NCBI GenBank assembly: GCA_938027685.1
Contig: CALJAM010000027.1
Span: 1 to 50,507, forward strand
Reading direction: 5' to 3'
Source: an uncultured Bryobacteraceae bacterium
GTDB lineage: Bacteria; Acidobacteriota; Terriglobia; Bryobacterales; Bryobacteraceae
DNA length: 50,507 bases
In this document: positions 36,470-46,909 of the stretch, in pieces
Layout: each line of letters starts with the position of its first letter
Position numbering within the stretch: the stretch's first letter is position 1
Notes under the pieces: model-generated
Told to the model about the DNA's origin: nothing
Seen by the model: only the letters and a program-made list of their open reading frames with translations
The model's database searches: none
Position numbers and translations under genes: made by a program

Positions 36470-37733
36470 GCGCGACACGCGCGCACGCAGAGAGCGCGGC
36501 ACGACCAGTGTGCAGATGCTGGTCATCCTGGTGCCCGTCATCTTCGCGCTGATCGGCTTCGGCGTGGATCTGGGACGACTGTATCTGATCCGCGGGGAGT
36601 TGAAGACGGCGGCGAACGCCATGGCGTTGGCTGCCGCCCAGCAGTTGATCGGCACCGACGAGGCGCTGAGCCGGGCGACGGAGATGGCGCTGTTGACCCT
36701 GGATCAGGGCGCCGGCGTTGGGAACCGGTACAACTTCGGGATGCTTCAGCTCGGGCAGTCGACGGGGTTGCTGGCCAGCGAGGTCCCTCAACCGGCCTAC
36801 TATGCAACGCTGGAAGCGGCGGCCTCCGGGGACGAGTCGGCTACGCAGGCGGGGGGTTCGGAAGCCCGCTACGTGCGCGTAACGGTAAACGCCGAGGCAC
36901 CCCTGATCTTCTGGGGCCTGCTCTCGCTGGGCGCCGAGCGCAAGACGCTGGTCCGCGCACAGGCGGTGGCCGGCATCAGCGCGCCGCTGTGCACGGCCTG
37001 CGGCATCGAACCCATCGCGATCGCAGCCCCCAACGCGGAAGACCCGGTCCACTTCGGGTTCACGCCGAACACGAAATACACGTTCGCATACTCGTGCACA
37101 GGTCCCCCTGGCCCCACCGGCCTCGGTGCAGCGACGCAGGTGATCTCGTACGTACTGCTGGATCACTACAACGCGCAGGCCGAGACCCTGGCAGACGAAC
37201 AGACTCAGCTGTATCGCATCGGCGCGCAGGGCCTGTTGCCTTCGACCGACACCGCGCTTTCCTGCCTCTCCATCAACCAGGAAAAGCAGATCTGGACCAA
37301 CGCAACCCCCAGGGCTTGCAACCAGATTGTGGTATCCCAGGTGACCTCGTTTCTCTGCGGGCTGACCACCCGCTTTTCGTGGGAGACGCCCGAGGCCTGT
37401 GCGGGCGTGCCTGAGGTCGAGTCGTTGGCGGGCGTCTACATGCCCGACACCGATTTGACCGACCTCGACGACTACGCCGCTTATACGGGCAACGCCCGGA
37501 GGGTGATCACGGTGGCGGTGGTGGATCAGATCCAGAACACCAGTGCCATGATCGTGCTCGGCTTCCGGCAGTTCCTCGTGGAACCGAATCCGGACGACGT
37601 CACCATCAACCCGTCGGATCGCTACGGACGCTTCGCGGCGCTTTACATCGGCTACCCGGTACCCGTCAGGCAGGGGCGCTTTGACGGCTGCACCGTGGCG
37701 GCGGGGCCGGGCAAGGTTGTCTTGCACCAATGA
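36447..37733 (+). CDS. TadG-like pilus-associated protein
   Basis: A 428-residue protein with a basic N-terminus and one membrane segment (about 18-40). The pattern RGTTSVQMLVILVPVIFALIG then DLGRLYLIRGELKTAANAMALAAA matches the TadE/TadG family N-terminus. The rest is a long extracytoplasmic domain with several Cys (for example APLCTACGIEP) that could form disulfides. No MIDAS motif for a von Willebrand domain was found. The start is GTG at 36447, overlapping the secretin by 23 bases. TadG-like proteins are minor pilus components with unclear roles. It overlaps the next TadE-like gene by 4 bases. Confidence 0.78.
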   Translation: MVTRNPSRRDTRARRERGTTSVQMLVILVPVIFALIGFGVDLGRLYLIRGELKTAANAMALAAAQQLIGTDEALSRATEMALLTLDQGAGVGNRYNFGMLQLGQSTGLLASEVPQPAYYATLEAAASGDESATQAGGSEARYVRVTVNAEAPLIFWGLLSLGAERKTLVRAQAVAGISAPLCTACGIEPIAIAAPNAEDPVHFGFTPNTKYTFAYSCTGPPGPTGLGAATQVISYVLLDHYNAQAETLADEQTQLYRIGAQGLLPSTDTALSCLSINQEKQIWTNATPRACNQIVVSQVTSFLCGLTTRFSWETPEACAGVPEVESLAGVYMPDTDLTDLDDYAAYTGNARRVITVAVVDQIQNTSAMIVLGFRQFLVEPNPDDVTINPSDRYGRFAALYIGYPVPVRQGRFDGCTVAAGPGKVVLHQ

Positions 37734-38224
37734 GGCGGCTCGGCAGCACGACCCTCGAAACGATTCTCTTCCTGCCGCTGCTGCTCATGTTGCTCATGGG
37801 CACGATCGAACTGGGACGCCTGACGTACACTTACTACAGCATCTACAAGGCGCTCTACACGCTGGCGCGGCAGGCCGGCACGGCGCAGGGCGCGAATTTC
37901 TGCGATGAAGACGACGCCGTGCTTCAGTCCGTCAAGAATTTCGTTCTGACGGGCACCGAAGAGGCGGGTGGTGAGCCGCTCATCCGCGAGCTGACGCCGG
38001 ACCGGGTTGAGATCCGCATCGAGCGCTACAATTCCGACAGGGGCGACCTGGACGAATGCGGCTGCAGCGTGCCGGGATGCGACACGGCGAATGGCGGCCT
38101 GGCGCCTCACTACATCGTCGTTACCCTGACCGACGGCTACCCATTCCAACTGCGCATCCCCTACCTCAGCCTGAGCCCGATCCTGCTGAGGCCCCAGGTG
38201 CGCGTGCCCTTCGGAGGTCTCTAA
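37730..38224 (+). CDS. TadE-like pseudopilin, first
   Basis: A 164-residue protein with a TadE-family N-terminus: LGSTTLETILFLPLLLMLLMGTIELGRL, a pseudopilin-like hydrophobic helix with the conserved Glu. The periplasmic part holds four Cys in a DECGCSVPGCDTANGG cluster and near FCDEDD. TadE-like proteins are processed minor pilins of the Flp system. The ATG overlaps the TadG-like stop (ATGA), and its TAA shares one base with the ATG of the next TadE-like gene. Confidence 0.82.
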   Translation: MRRLGSTTLETILFLPLLLMLLMGTIELGRLTYTYYSIYKALYTLARQAGTAQGANFCDEDDAVLQSVKNFVLTGTEEAGGEPLIRELTPDRVEIRIERYNSDRGDLDECGCSVPGCDTANGGLAPHYIVVTLTDGYPFQLRIPYLSLSPILLRPQVRVPFGGL

Positions 38225-38730
38225 TGCGGCAGGAAAGGGGCCAGAGCACGGTGGAATTCGCCCTGATTTACGGCGGCGTGCTGCTTCCGCTCACGCTCCT
38301 GATTCTTTTTACGGCTGAGCTGCTGTGGGTCTGGCACAGCGTGGTCGAGTTCACGCGCGACGGGGCCCAGTACGCGGCCACCCACTGCTGGCAGTCGGGC
38401 GCCGAGAACGTGCTCACGTACATGCGAAGCCGCGTGCCGCCCATGATCGATCGGGAGCAGTTCCAGAGCGGGCCGGCGGAAATCGTCGTCGAGTATTTCG
38501 CCCGCGACCCTGAAACGGGAACGCTCACGGAGTTCAGTTGCGACGGCGGCGACTGCTCTACCGCTTGCGTGCCCGACGTGGTGACCGTACGGGTGCGCAA
38601 CTACGAGTTTCGCCGCCTGACCGGATGGCTCGGGCTGTCGCCCATCCCGCTGCCGGATTTCCGCATGACGCTGCCCATGGAAAGCGCGGGGTGCGTGGCA
38701 GGCGAGCAGGAGGTCACATGCACGCCCTGA
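38224..38730 (+). CDS. TadE-like pseudopilin, second
   Basis: A 168-residue protein starting RQERGQSTVEFALIYGGVLLPL, the TadE/TadF N-terminal pattern with the processing Gly and the Glu at +5. A single membrane helix is followed by a periplasmic domain with Cys residues (HCWQSG, FSCDGGDCSTAC, AGCVAGEQEVTC). It overlaps the first TadE-like gene by one base. It is likely a minor pilin; whether it corresponds to TadE or TadF of other systems cannot be decided. Confidence 0.82.
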   Translation: MRQERGQSTVEFALIYGGVLLPLTLLILFTAELLWVWHSVVEFTRDGAQYAATHCWQSGAENVLTYMRSRVPPMIDREQFQSGPAEIVVEYFARDPETGTLTEFSCDGGDCSTACVPDVVTVRVRNYEFRRLTGWLGLSPIPLPDFRMTLPMESAGCVAGEQEVTCTP

Positions 38731-38751
38731 AGGCGAGGAGACATTGAGCCT

Positions 38752-39924
38752 ATGCCCATCACCTTGTTGGTGGCTTCCCACGACGAACACTTCCGCGAAA
38801 TGGTGCGCGAGAACCTGCTGAACATCGCGAATGCACGGATCGTGGCCGAGTACCCCGAGATCACGCCCAACCTTTACATCCGGGTCCTTCAGGATCTGGA
38901 GCGGCATCCGGAGGCCGCGTTGGTGATCGACCTGGCCGCCGACGTCGAGACGGCGCTGAAGGCCCTGGAGCGCACCAAGCAGGCCGCGCCCGATCTGTAC
39001 GTGATCGCCTCCAACTACCAGGCCGACGGCGAATCGGTCATCGCCGCCGTGCGCGCCGGCGCCAATGATTTCCTGCACCAGCCGATCAAGCGGCTGGAGT
39101 TCCGCGAGGCCATGAACCGTCTGGAGCGGGCGCCGCGCCGGGCCGCCTCGGCCGTGAGCCGCCTCGGCAAGGTCTATAGCTTCCTCGGCGTCAAAGGCGG
39201 CGTGGGGACCACGACCCTGGCGGTTAATTTCGCCGCTGCGCTCTCGCTGCGCGGCCAACACACGGTGCTGATGGACCTGGACTGGGTCGGCAACGACGTG
39301 GCCATGCAATTGGGGGCGCAGCCCCAGAACACCCTGCTCGAAATCGCCGAAAACCTCACCCGCATGGACCAGACGTTGTTCGAGGGCCTCGTCACTCGCG
39401 ATCCCCTGGGAATGTTTGTGGTGTGCCCGGCCGACAGCTTCGAGCACCGCGGCTACTTCACCGAGCCCATGTTCCGCGAGTTTTCGGCCTTCCTGGTGGA
39501 GAAGTACGAAGCGATCGTGATTGACGCCGGACGCTGGATCTCGGACGACGTCGTGCTGGGCGCTCTTCAGGTCTCCAATCAGATCTTCCTCGTCATGACG
39601 CAGGAGTTTCCGGCCATCCGGAACGCCCAGCGGTACCTCGGCTACCTGATGCGCATGGGCTTCACGCAGGATCAGATCCGGATCGTCATCAACCAGTACA
39701 GCAAGCGGCCCAATGCAGGCCGTGCTACACTGGAGCAGGTCCAGCAAACGCTCAATCAGCCCGTTTTCTACGGCATTCCCAGCTCTGCCGCCGTTCTGGC
39801 CTCGATCAATCGGGCGCGACCCTTCGTGGCCGATCCCAAGGCGGCGGGCGAGCTGGAGCGGGCGTTCCGAGGCTTTGTGGACAAGGCCACCGGCGCCCGC
39901 GCAGCGCTGACGAAAGCGGGCTAG
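38752..39924 (+). CDS. cpaE: Tad pilus localisation ATPase-like protein TadZ/CpaE
   Basis: A 390-residue cytoplasmic protein. The N-terminal receiver-like domain (1 to about 125) keeps an Asp-Glu pair (11-12), a central Asp60 (ALVIDLAA) and Lys113 (HQPIKRL), so phosphorylation is conceivable. The C-terminal MinD/ParA-like domain (about 138-380) has the deviant Walker A VKGGVGTTT at 147-155. The signature Lys148 is present, but the second Lys is Thr153, so hydrolysis may be impaired. DLDWVGND and VIDAGRW mark the remaining P-loop motifs. TadZ targets the pilus machine to a cell pole. GAGGAGA lies upstream of the ATG. Confidence 0.88.
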   Translation: MPITLLVASHDEHFREMVRENLLNIANARIVAEYPEITPNLYIRVLQDLERHPEAALVIDLAADVETALKALERTKQAAPDLYVIASNYQADGESVIAAVRAGANDFLHQPIKRLEFREAMNRLERAPRRAASAVSRLGKVYSFLGVKGGVGTTTLAVNFAAALSLRGQHTVLMDLDWVGNDVAMQLGAQPQNTLLEIAENLTRMDQTLFEGLVTRDPLGMFVVCPADSFEHRGYFTEPMFREFSAFLVEKYEAIVIDAGRWISDDVVLGALQVSNQIFLVMTQEFPAIRNAQRYLGYLMRMGFTQDQIRIVINQYSKRPNAGRATLEQVQQTLNQPVFYGIPSSAAVLASINRARPFVADPKAAGELERAFRGFVDKATGARAALTKAG

Positions 39925-39941
39925 CCAAGAGGGGCTGAGCG

Positions 39942-41258
39942 ATGGCGACGCGCACTCTCACCCGACCTACCACCGGCACCGAGCGTTGGTTCGAGATCAA
40001 GAGCCAGATTCACAGCAAGCTCCTGAACTCGCTCACGCCCGAGGAGCTGCGGGCGCTCAACCGGGAGGGTATGCGCGACCAAATCGGCCTGGTGGTCGAG
40101 CGACTGGTGGCCGAGGAAGCGGTGCCGTTGACCGTAGCCGAACGCGAGAGGCTGATCGAGGAGGTTCTCGACGAGGTCTTCGGACTGGGGCCGTTGGAGC
40201 CGCTGCTCAAGGACCCTTCCATCAGCGACATTCTCGTGAACGGCTTCGACAACGTTTACATCGAGCGCAACGGGCGGCTGATCGAAACCAACGTGCGGTT
40301 CAAGGACACCGCGCACGTGCGCATGATCATTGACCGGATCGTCTCGAACATCGGCCGCCGCATCGACGACTCCTCGCCCATCGTAGATGCGCGTCTGGCA
40401 GACGGCTCGCGCGTGTGCGCCGTCATCCCGCCCATCTCGCTGATCGGTCCGGTGCTGGCCATCCGGCGTTTCGGCAAGAAGCTGCTTTCCACGGAAGACC
40501 TGCTCCGCAACGAGACCCTCACCACGGGCATGCTGGATTTCCTGAGCGCCTGCGTGGAGGCGCGCATGAACATCGTGGTTTCGGGCGGATCCGGCTCGGG
40601 CAAGACCACGATGCTCAACATGCTTTCCCGCTTCATCCCCGAAGACGAGCGCGTGATCACGATCGAGGACACCGCCGAGCTGCAGCTCCAGCAACCGCAC
40701 GTGGTGCGGCTGGAGACCCGCCCGATGAACATCGAGGGCGTGGGAGCCGTTACGCAGCGTGATCTCGTCATCAACTCGTTGCGCATGCGCCCGGACCGCA
40801 TCGTGATCGGCGAATGCCGAGGCCCCGAGGCCCTGGACATGCTGCAGGCCATGAACACCGGGCACGAGGGCTCAATGACTTCGGTTCACGCCAATTCCCC
40901 GCGTGACGCTTTCGGACGACTGGAAACCATGGTCATGATGGCCAGCGAGCATATTCCGGACCGCGTGATCCGGCAGATGCTCGCTTCGGCCATCCATCTG
41001 GTGGTCCACACGGTCCGGCTGAGCGACGGCACACGCAAGGTGGCCTCCATCACGGAAGTGCTGGGCACCGAGGGCGACGTAATCCGGATGGAGGATGTGT
41101 TCGTGTTCGAGCGCGAGGGGATCAGCCGCAGGGGCCGCGTGGTGGGTCGGTTCCGTGCGACGGGCTACCGGCCGGCCTGCCTCGAGCGTCTGAAGACCTA
41201 CGGCATTCATCTTGCCCCTTCGATCTTCGAGGAAGTGCACGAGGTGAAGGATCGGTGA
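39942..41258 (+). CDS. tadA: Tad secretion ATPase TadA/CpaF
   Basis: A 438-residue hexameric type II/IV secretion ATPase that powers Flp pilus assembly. The N-terminal domain (about 20-180) contains ILVNGFDNVYIERNGRL. The ATPase core has Walker A GGSGSGKTT near 215-223, Asp box TIEDTAELQL, Walker B RIVIGECRG near 286, and His box GHEGSMTSVHANSPRDA. All catalytic motifs are intact. It ends overlapping tadB by 4 bases (GTGA), with GAGGGG before its ATG. Confidence 0.95.
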   Translation: MATRTLTRPTTGTERWFEIKSQIHSKLLNSLTPEELRALNREGMRDQIGLVVERLVAEEAVPLTVAERERLIEEVLDEVFGLGPLEPLLKDPSISDILVNGFDNVYIERNGRLIETNVRFKDTAHVRMIIDRIVSNIGRRIDDSSPIVDARLADGSRVCAVIPPISLIGPVLAIRRFGKKLLSTEDLLRNETLTTGMLDFLSACVEARMNIVVSGGSGSGKTTMLNMLSRFIPEDERVITIEDTAELQLQQPHVVRLETRPMNIEGVGAVTQRDLVINSLRMRPDRIVIGECRGPEALDMLQAMNTGHEGSMTSVHANSPRDAFGRLETMVMMASEHIPDRVIRQMLASAIHLVVHTVRLSDGTRKVASITEVLGTEGDVIRMEDVFVFEREGISRRGRVVGRFRATGYRPACLERLKTYGIHLAPSIFEEVHEVKDR

Positions 41259-42235
41259 GTCCCGTCGGGTTGTTCCTCGTCAGCTTCCTGATCTTTGCCG
41301 GTTGCCTGCTGGCTGCGGGCTACATGGTGTGGACGTTACCGGCGCAGCGCTCCGGCCGCGTGCTGGCCGCGCGGCTGCGCGAGGTGCGGCTGCAAAGCGG
41401 CGGCCGTTCCCGCACGCCGGCCGACCTGATACTCCGCGAGCGCGCGAGCGGCGCGGAAACGCTCGCCAGGTGGCTGGGGCGGGTCGGGGGACTGAATCGA
41501 CTTCAGGAGTACATCGACCAGGCCGATCTTCGCTACCGCGCAGCCGAAGTGGTGCTCGTTTCGTTGGCGCTCGCTGCGCTGAGCTTCGCGCTACTGGGCG
41601 CGCTGGGTTTCCGCCTAGCCCTGCTGCGGCTGCTCGCGGCAAGCGCCGTGGGGTCGTTGCCCGTGCTTTACATCCTACGGGCGCGTCGCATCCGATTGCG
41701 TAAATTCGAGGAAGCTCTGCCGGACGCCATCGATCTGTTCAACCGGTCGATGAAGGCGGGCCACAACATTCATGCCGGACTGGAGACGCTGGCGGCGGAG
41801 ACGCTGGATCCGGTGCGGGCCGAGTTCCGCAAGGTGATGGAGGAACTCGCTTTGGGCGCTCCGCTGGAGACCGCGCTGCACAACCTGGGCCGCCGCGTCC
41901 CCCTGATGGATCTGAAGTTCTTCGTGACCGGGCTGATCCTGCAGCGCCAGACGGGCGCCAACCTGATCGGCGTGCTGGACAACCTCTCGGTGCTCATGCG
42001 CGAACGCCTGGCGCTGGCCGCCAAGATGAAAGCCCACACGGCGCAGCAGCGCTTTTCGGCGGGCCTGCTGTGTGCGTTGCCGTTGGTGGCGGCGCTGGGC
42101 ATTTGGTTCGTCAAGCCCGATTACCTGCGGCTGCTTTTCACGCATCCGATCGGGAGCAAGTTCCTGACCTACGCCGTCATCTCGGAGGCGGTCGGCATTC
42201 TGATCATCCGCCGCATCGCAAACGTCAGGTATTGA
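41255..42235 (+). CDS. tadB: Tad inner-membrane platform protein TadB
   Basis: A 326-residue polytopic protein with an N-terminal membrane segment (about 5-28), two central segments (about 90-145) and a C-terminal pair (about 265-320). They surround a cytoplasmic T2SS GspF-like domain (ALPDAIDLFNRSMKAGHNIHAGLETL, and DLKFFVTGLILQRQTGANL). It forms the platform that couples the TadA ATPase to pilin extrusion. The start is GTG at 41255 within the tadA stop. Three bases separate it from tadC. Confidence 0.92.
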   Translation: MSPVGLFLVSFLIFAGCLLAAGYMVWTLPAQRSGRVLAARLREVRLQSGGRSRTPADLILRERASGAETLARWLGRVGGLNRLQEYIDQADLRYRAAEVVLVSLALAALSFALLGALGFRLALLRLLAASAVGSLPVLYILRARRIRLRKFEEALPDAIDLFNRSMKAGHNIHAGLETLAAETLDPVRAEFRKVMEELALGAPLETALHNLGRRVPLMDLKFFVTGLILQRQTGANLIGVLDNLSVLMRERLALAAKMKAHTAQQRFSAGLLCALPLVAALGIWFVKPDYLRLLFTHPIGSKFLTYAVISEAVGILIIRRIANVRY

Positions 42236-42238
42236 GTC

Positions 42239-43168
42239 ATGCTGCCGGCCTTCTTCGTGCTCGCGTTTCTGACCGTGGCCGCGCTGCTGTGGTCCGCGCT
42301 GACGCTCGCAAGCACGCGGGAGGACCCGCTTCGCGACCGGCTGGAAGAACTGCAGATGCAAGCCATGCTGAATCCCGGCGCGCGAACTACGCGTCGCAGG
42401 GCGGGCGGAGGCGTGGCCAATTTCCTGCTGTACCTGATCAGTCTGTTCCCGGGAGGCGACGACTGGCTGCGGCGCAGCGAACGAGAGCTGAACCAGGCCG
42501 GCATCCGACGGCGCGAGGCGCTGGCCGTCTACGCCGCGGGGCATCTGCTCTTTTTCGCGTGCGCGCTGGCCGCCATGGCGTGGGTCCAGCGCCACAACAC
42601 CGGCATTACCTGGCTGACGGGTATGGCGGCGGGCGCCATCCTGGGCTGGCTGTTGCCGCAGCAGTTCCTGCACTATCTGGTGCGCCGATACCGGCGCAAG
42701 TTGCAGGAGGCGTTGCCGGACATGGTGGACATGCTGGGCGTCGTGCTGGGCACCGGCCTCGCGCTGGATCAGGCGATGCTCCGGGTGGGCGAGGAAATGC
42801 AATTCATTTATCCGGAGCTCTCGAACGAGTTCCTCACCGTGGTCATGCAGGTGAAAGCGGGTCAGGAGCGCAGCAAGGCCTTCCAACAGTTGGTGCGCCG
42901 CACAGGCGTCGAAGACATCAAGTCGCTAGCGGCGATGATCGTGCAAAGCGAGCGATTCGGAACCAGCTTGGCGCAAGCGCTGAAAGTCTACGCGGACGCG
43001 CTGCGGACGCGGCGCCGTCTGCGGGCCGAGGCAGCCGTAGGGCGAGCGGGCGTCAAGATGCTCTTCCCCATCGTATTCTTCATTCTCCCCGTGCTGTTCG
43101 TGATCACGCTGGTGCCGGGACTTTTGAGCGTGCTGGACAACCTGCAGTTTCTGGGACGTCCGCGCTAA
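42239..43168 (+). CDS. tadC: Tad inner-membrane platform protein TadC
   Basis: A 309-residue partner of TadB with the same GspF-like domain (ALPDMVDMLGVVLGTGLALDQAML, and EDIKSLAAMIVQSERFGTSLAQAL). Membrane segments lie at about 3-22, 95-135 and 275-300. It is the last gene of the Tad locus and ends only 6 bases before the convergent larE stop, with no room for a separate terminator. No prepilin peptidase gene follows. Confidence 0.92.
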   Translation: MLPAFFVLAFLTVAALLWSALTLASTREDPLRDRLEELQMQAMLNPGARTTRRRAGGGVANFLLYLISLFPGGDDWLRRSERELNQAGIRRREALAVYAAGHLLFFACALAAMAWVQRHNTGITWLTGMAAGAILGWLLPQQFLHYLVRRYRRKLQEALPDMVDMLGVVLGTGLALDQAMLRVGEEMQFIYPELSNEFLTVVMQVKAGQERSKAFQQLVRRTGVEDIKSLAAMIVQSERFGTSLAQALKVYADALRTRRRLRAEAAVGRAGVKMLFPIVFFILPVLFVITLVPGLLSVLDNLQFLGRPR

Positions 43169-43174
43169 GCCCGC

Positions 43175-44044
43175 TCAGGAACCGGCTTGACCGCGCTTGA
43201 GAGCCTCGTTCAGCGACCCCTGCCTGTAGCCCTCGAGGTCGAGCGTCACGTAGTGAAAACCCAAGGGCTTAAAGATGTCCACGAACCGGCGCGCCATCTC
43301 GGGCGTGAGCGCGCGGGGTAGCTCATCGGAGGCGATCTCCAGGCGCACCAGATCGCCGTGGTAGCGCACCCGGCACTGGCGGAAGCCGAGCGCGCGCAAC
43401 GCCTCCTCGCCGCGTTCGACCAACTTGACCGTCTCCGCGGTGACGGGGATGCCGTAGGGAATACGGGAGGCCAGGCAGGCGGAAGCGGGCCGGTCCCAGG
43501 TCGGCAGTCCGGCGCGGCGGGAAAGTTCGCGAATCTCAGCTTTGCTAAGGCCCGCCTCCACGAGGGGAGCCCTGACCTGGTGCAGGCGGGCCGCCTTCTG
43601 ACCAGGACGGTAGTCGCCCAGATCGTCCACGTTCACGCCGTAGATGATGTGAGGAATGTCCAGCCGGCGGCCCAACTCCTCAAGGCGCGAGAATAACTCG
43701 TCCTTGCAGTAAAAGCAACGGTCAGGGTCGTTGCGCACGTAGTTGGGGTTCTCGAACTCATACGTGCGCAGATACAGATGCCGAAAACCGATCCTGCGCG
43801 CGAGCTCCTCGGCGTCGCGTTTATGCGATTCAGGCAGCGAGGGCGAATCCGCGGTGACGGCTATTGCGTTGTCGCCCAACACCTGGTGCGCGGCCCAAGC
43901 CAGAAAAGCCGAATCGGCGCCGCCGGAGTAGGCGACGATGACGCGACCCAGTTCGCGCAAGATCTCGAAGAGTCGCTGTTGCTTGCTTTCCAGAATCCGG
44001 AGGTCGGGGGTAGCGAGGCGGCCCAGCGCCACGAAGCTGCTCAT
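43175..44044 (-). CDS. larE: LarE family sulfur transferase (PP-loop)
   Basis: A 289-residue ATP-dependent sulfur transferase that inserts sulfur into the pyridinium precursor of the nickel-pincer cofactor of lactate racemase-type enzymes. The PP-loop SGGADS is at 40-45. The sulfur-donor Cys is in PASACLASRIPYG (C190). A C110-F-Y-C113 pair is also present. As I recall it, the sacrificial Lactobacillus enzyme lacks this pair, and it marks the iron-sulfur type. No larA, larB or larC lies nearby, so the user enzyme is elsewhere. It starts 7 bases after gyrA and is probably co-transcribed. Confidence 0.9.
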   Translation of the reverse strand: MSSFVALGRLATPDLRILESKQQRLFEILRELGRVIVAYSGGADSAFLAWAAHQVLGDNAIAVTADSPSLPESHKRDAEELARRIGFRHLYLRTYEFENPNYVRNDPDRCFYCKDELFSRLEELGRRLDIPHIIYGVNVDDLGDYRPGQKAARLHQVRAPLVEAGLSKAEIRELSRRAGLPTWDRPASACLASRIPYGIPVTAETVKLVERGEEALRALGFRQCRVRYHGDLVRLEIASDELPRALTPEMARRFVDIFKPLGFHYVTLDLEGYRQGSLNEALKRGQAGS

Positions 44045-44051
44045 ACCGCCA

Positions 44052-46670
<2,619 letters not shown>

Positions 46671-46833
46671 GGGACTGTTCCTTACGGACGGATCTTGTCT
46701 TCGCTTTTTATTTGCCCAAAGACAGGGCGGTTCCGCAAGTTTTTAGTTTAACACAATTCATTGAAACAAAAGGAGGTTGTGCGACCAGGATCTCTGATGC
46801 AGGAGAGGGAAACCTCTCTTTTCCACTTTTTCA

Positions 46834-46862
46834 TTGACTCGGTCTAGTCGCAGCTTCACAAT
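46834..46862 (+). promoter_or_regulatory. promoter for the third Oar-type receptor
   Basis: TTGACT (46834-46839) and CACAAT (46857-46862) with a 17-base spacer, in an AT-richer block between gyrA and the receptor. It lies about 48 bases before the ATG at 46910. Confidence 0.45.
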
Positions 46863-46909
46863 TGAGGATGGGGCCAAAACAAGCACTGACAAGCCCCAGG
46901 AGGTTACAC

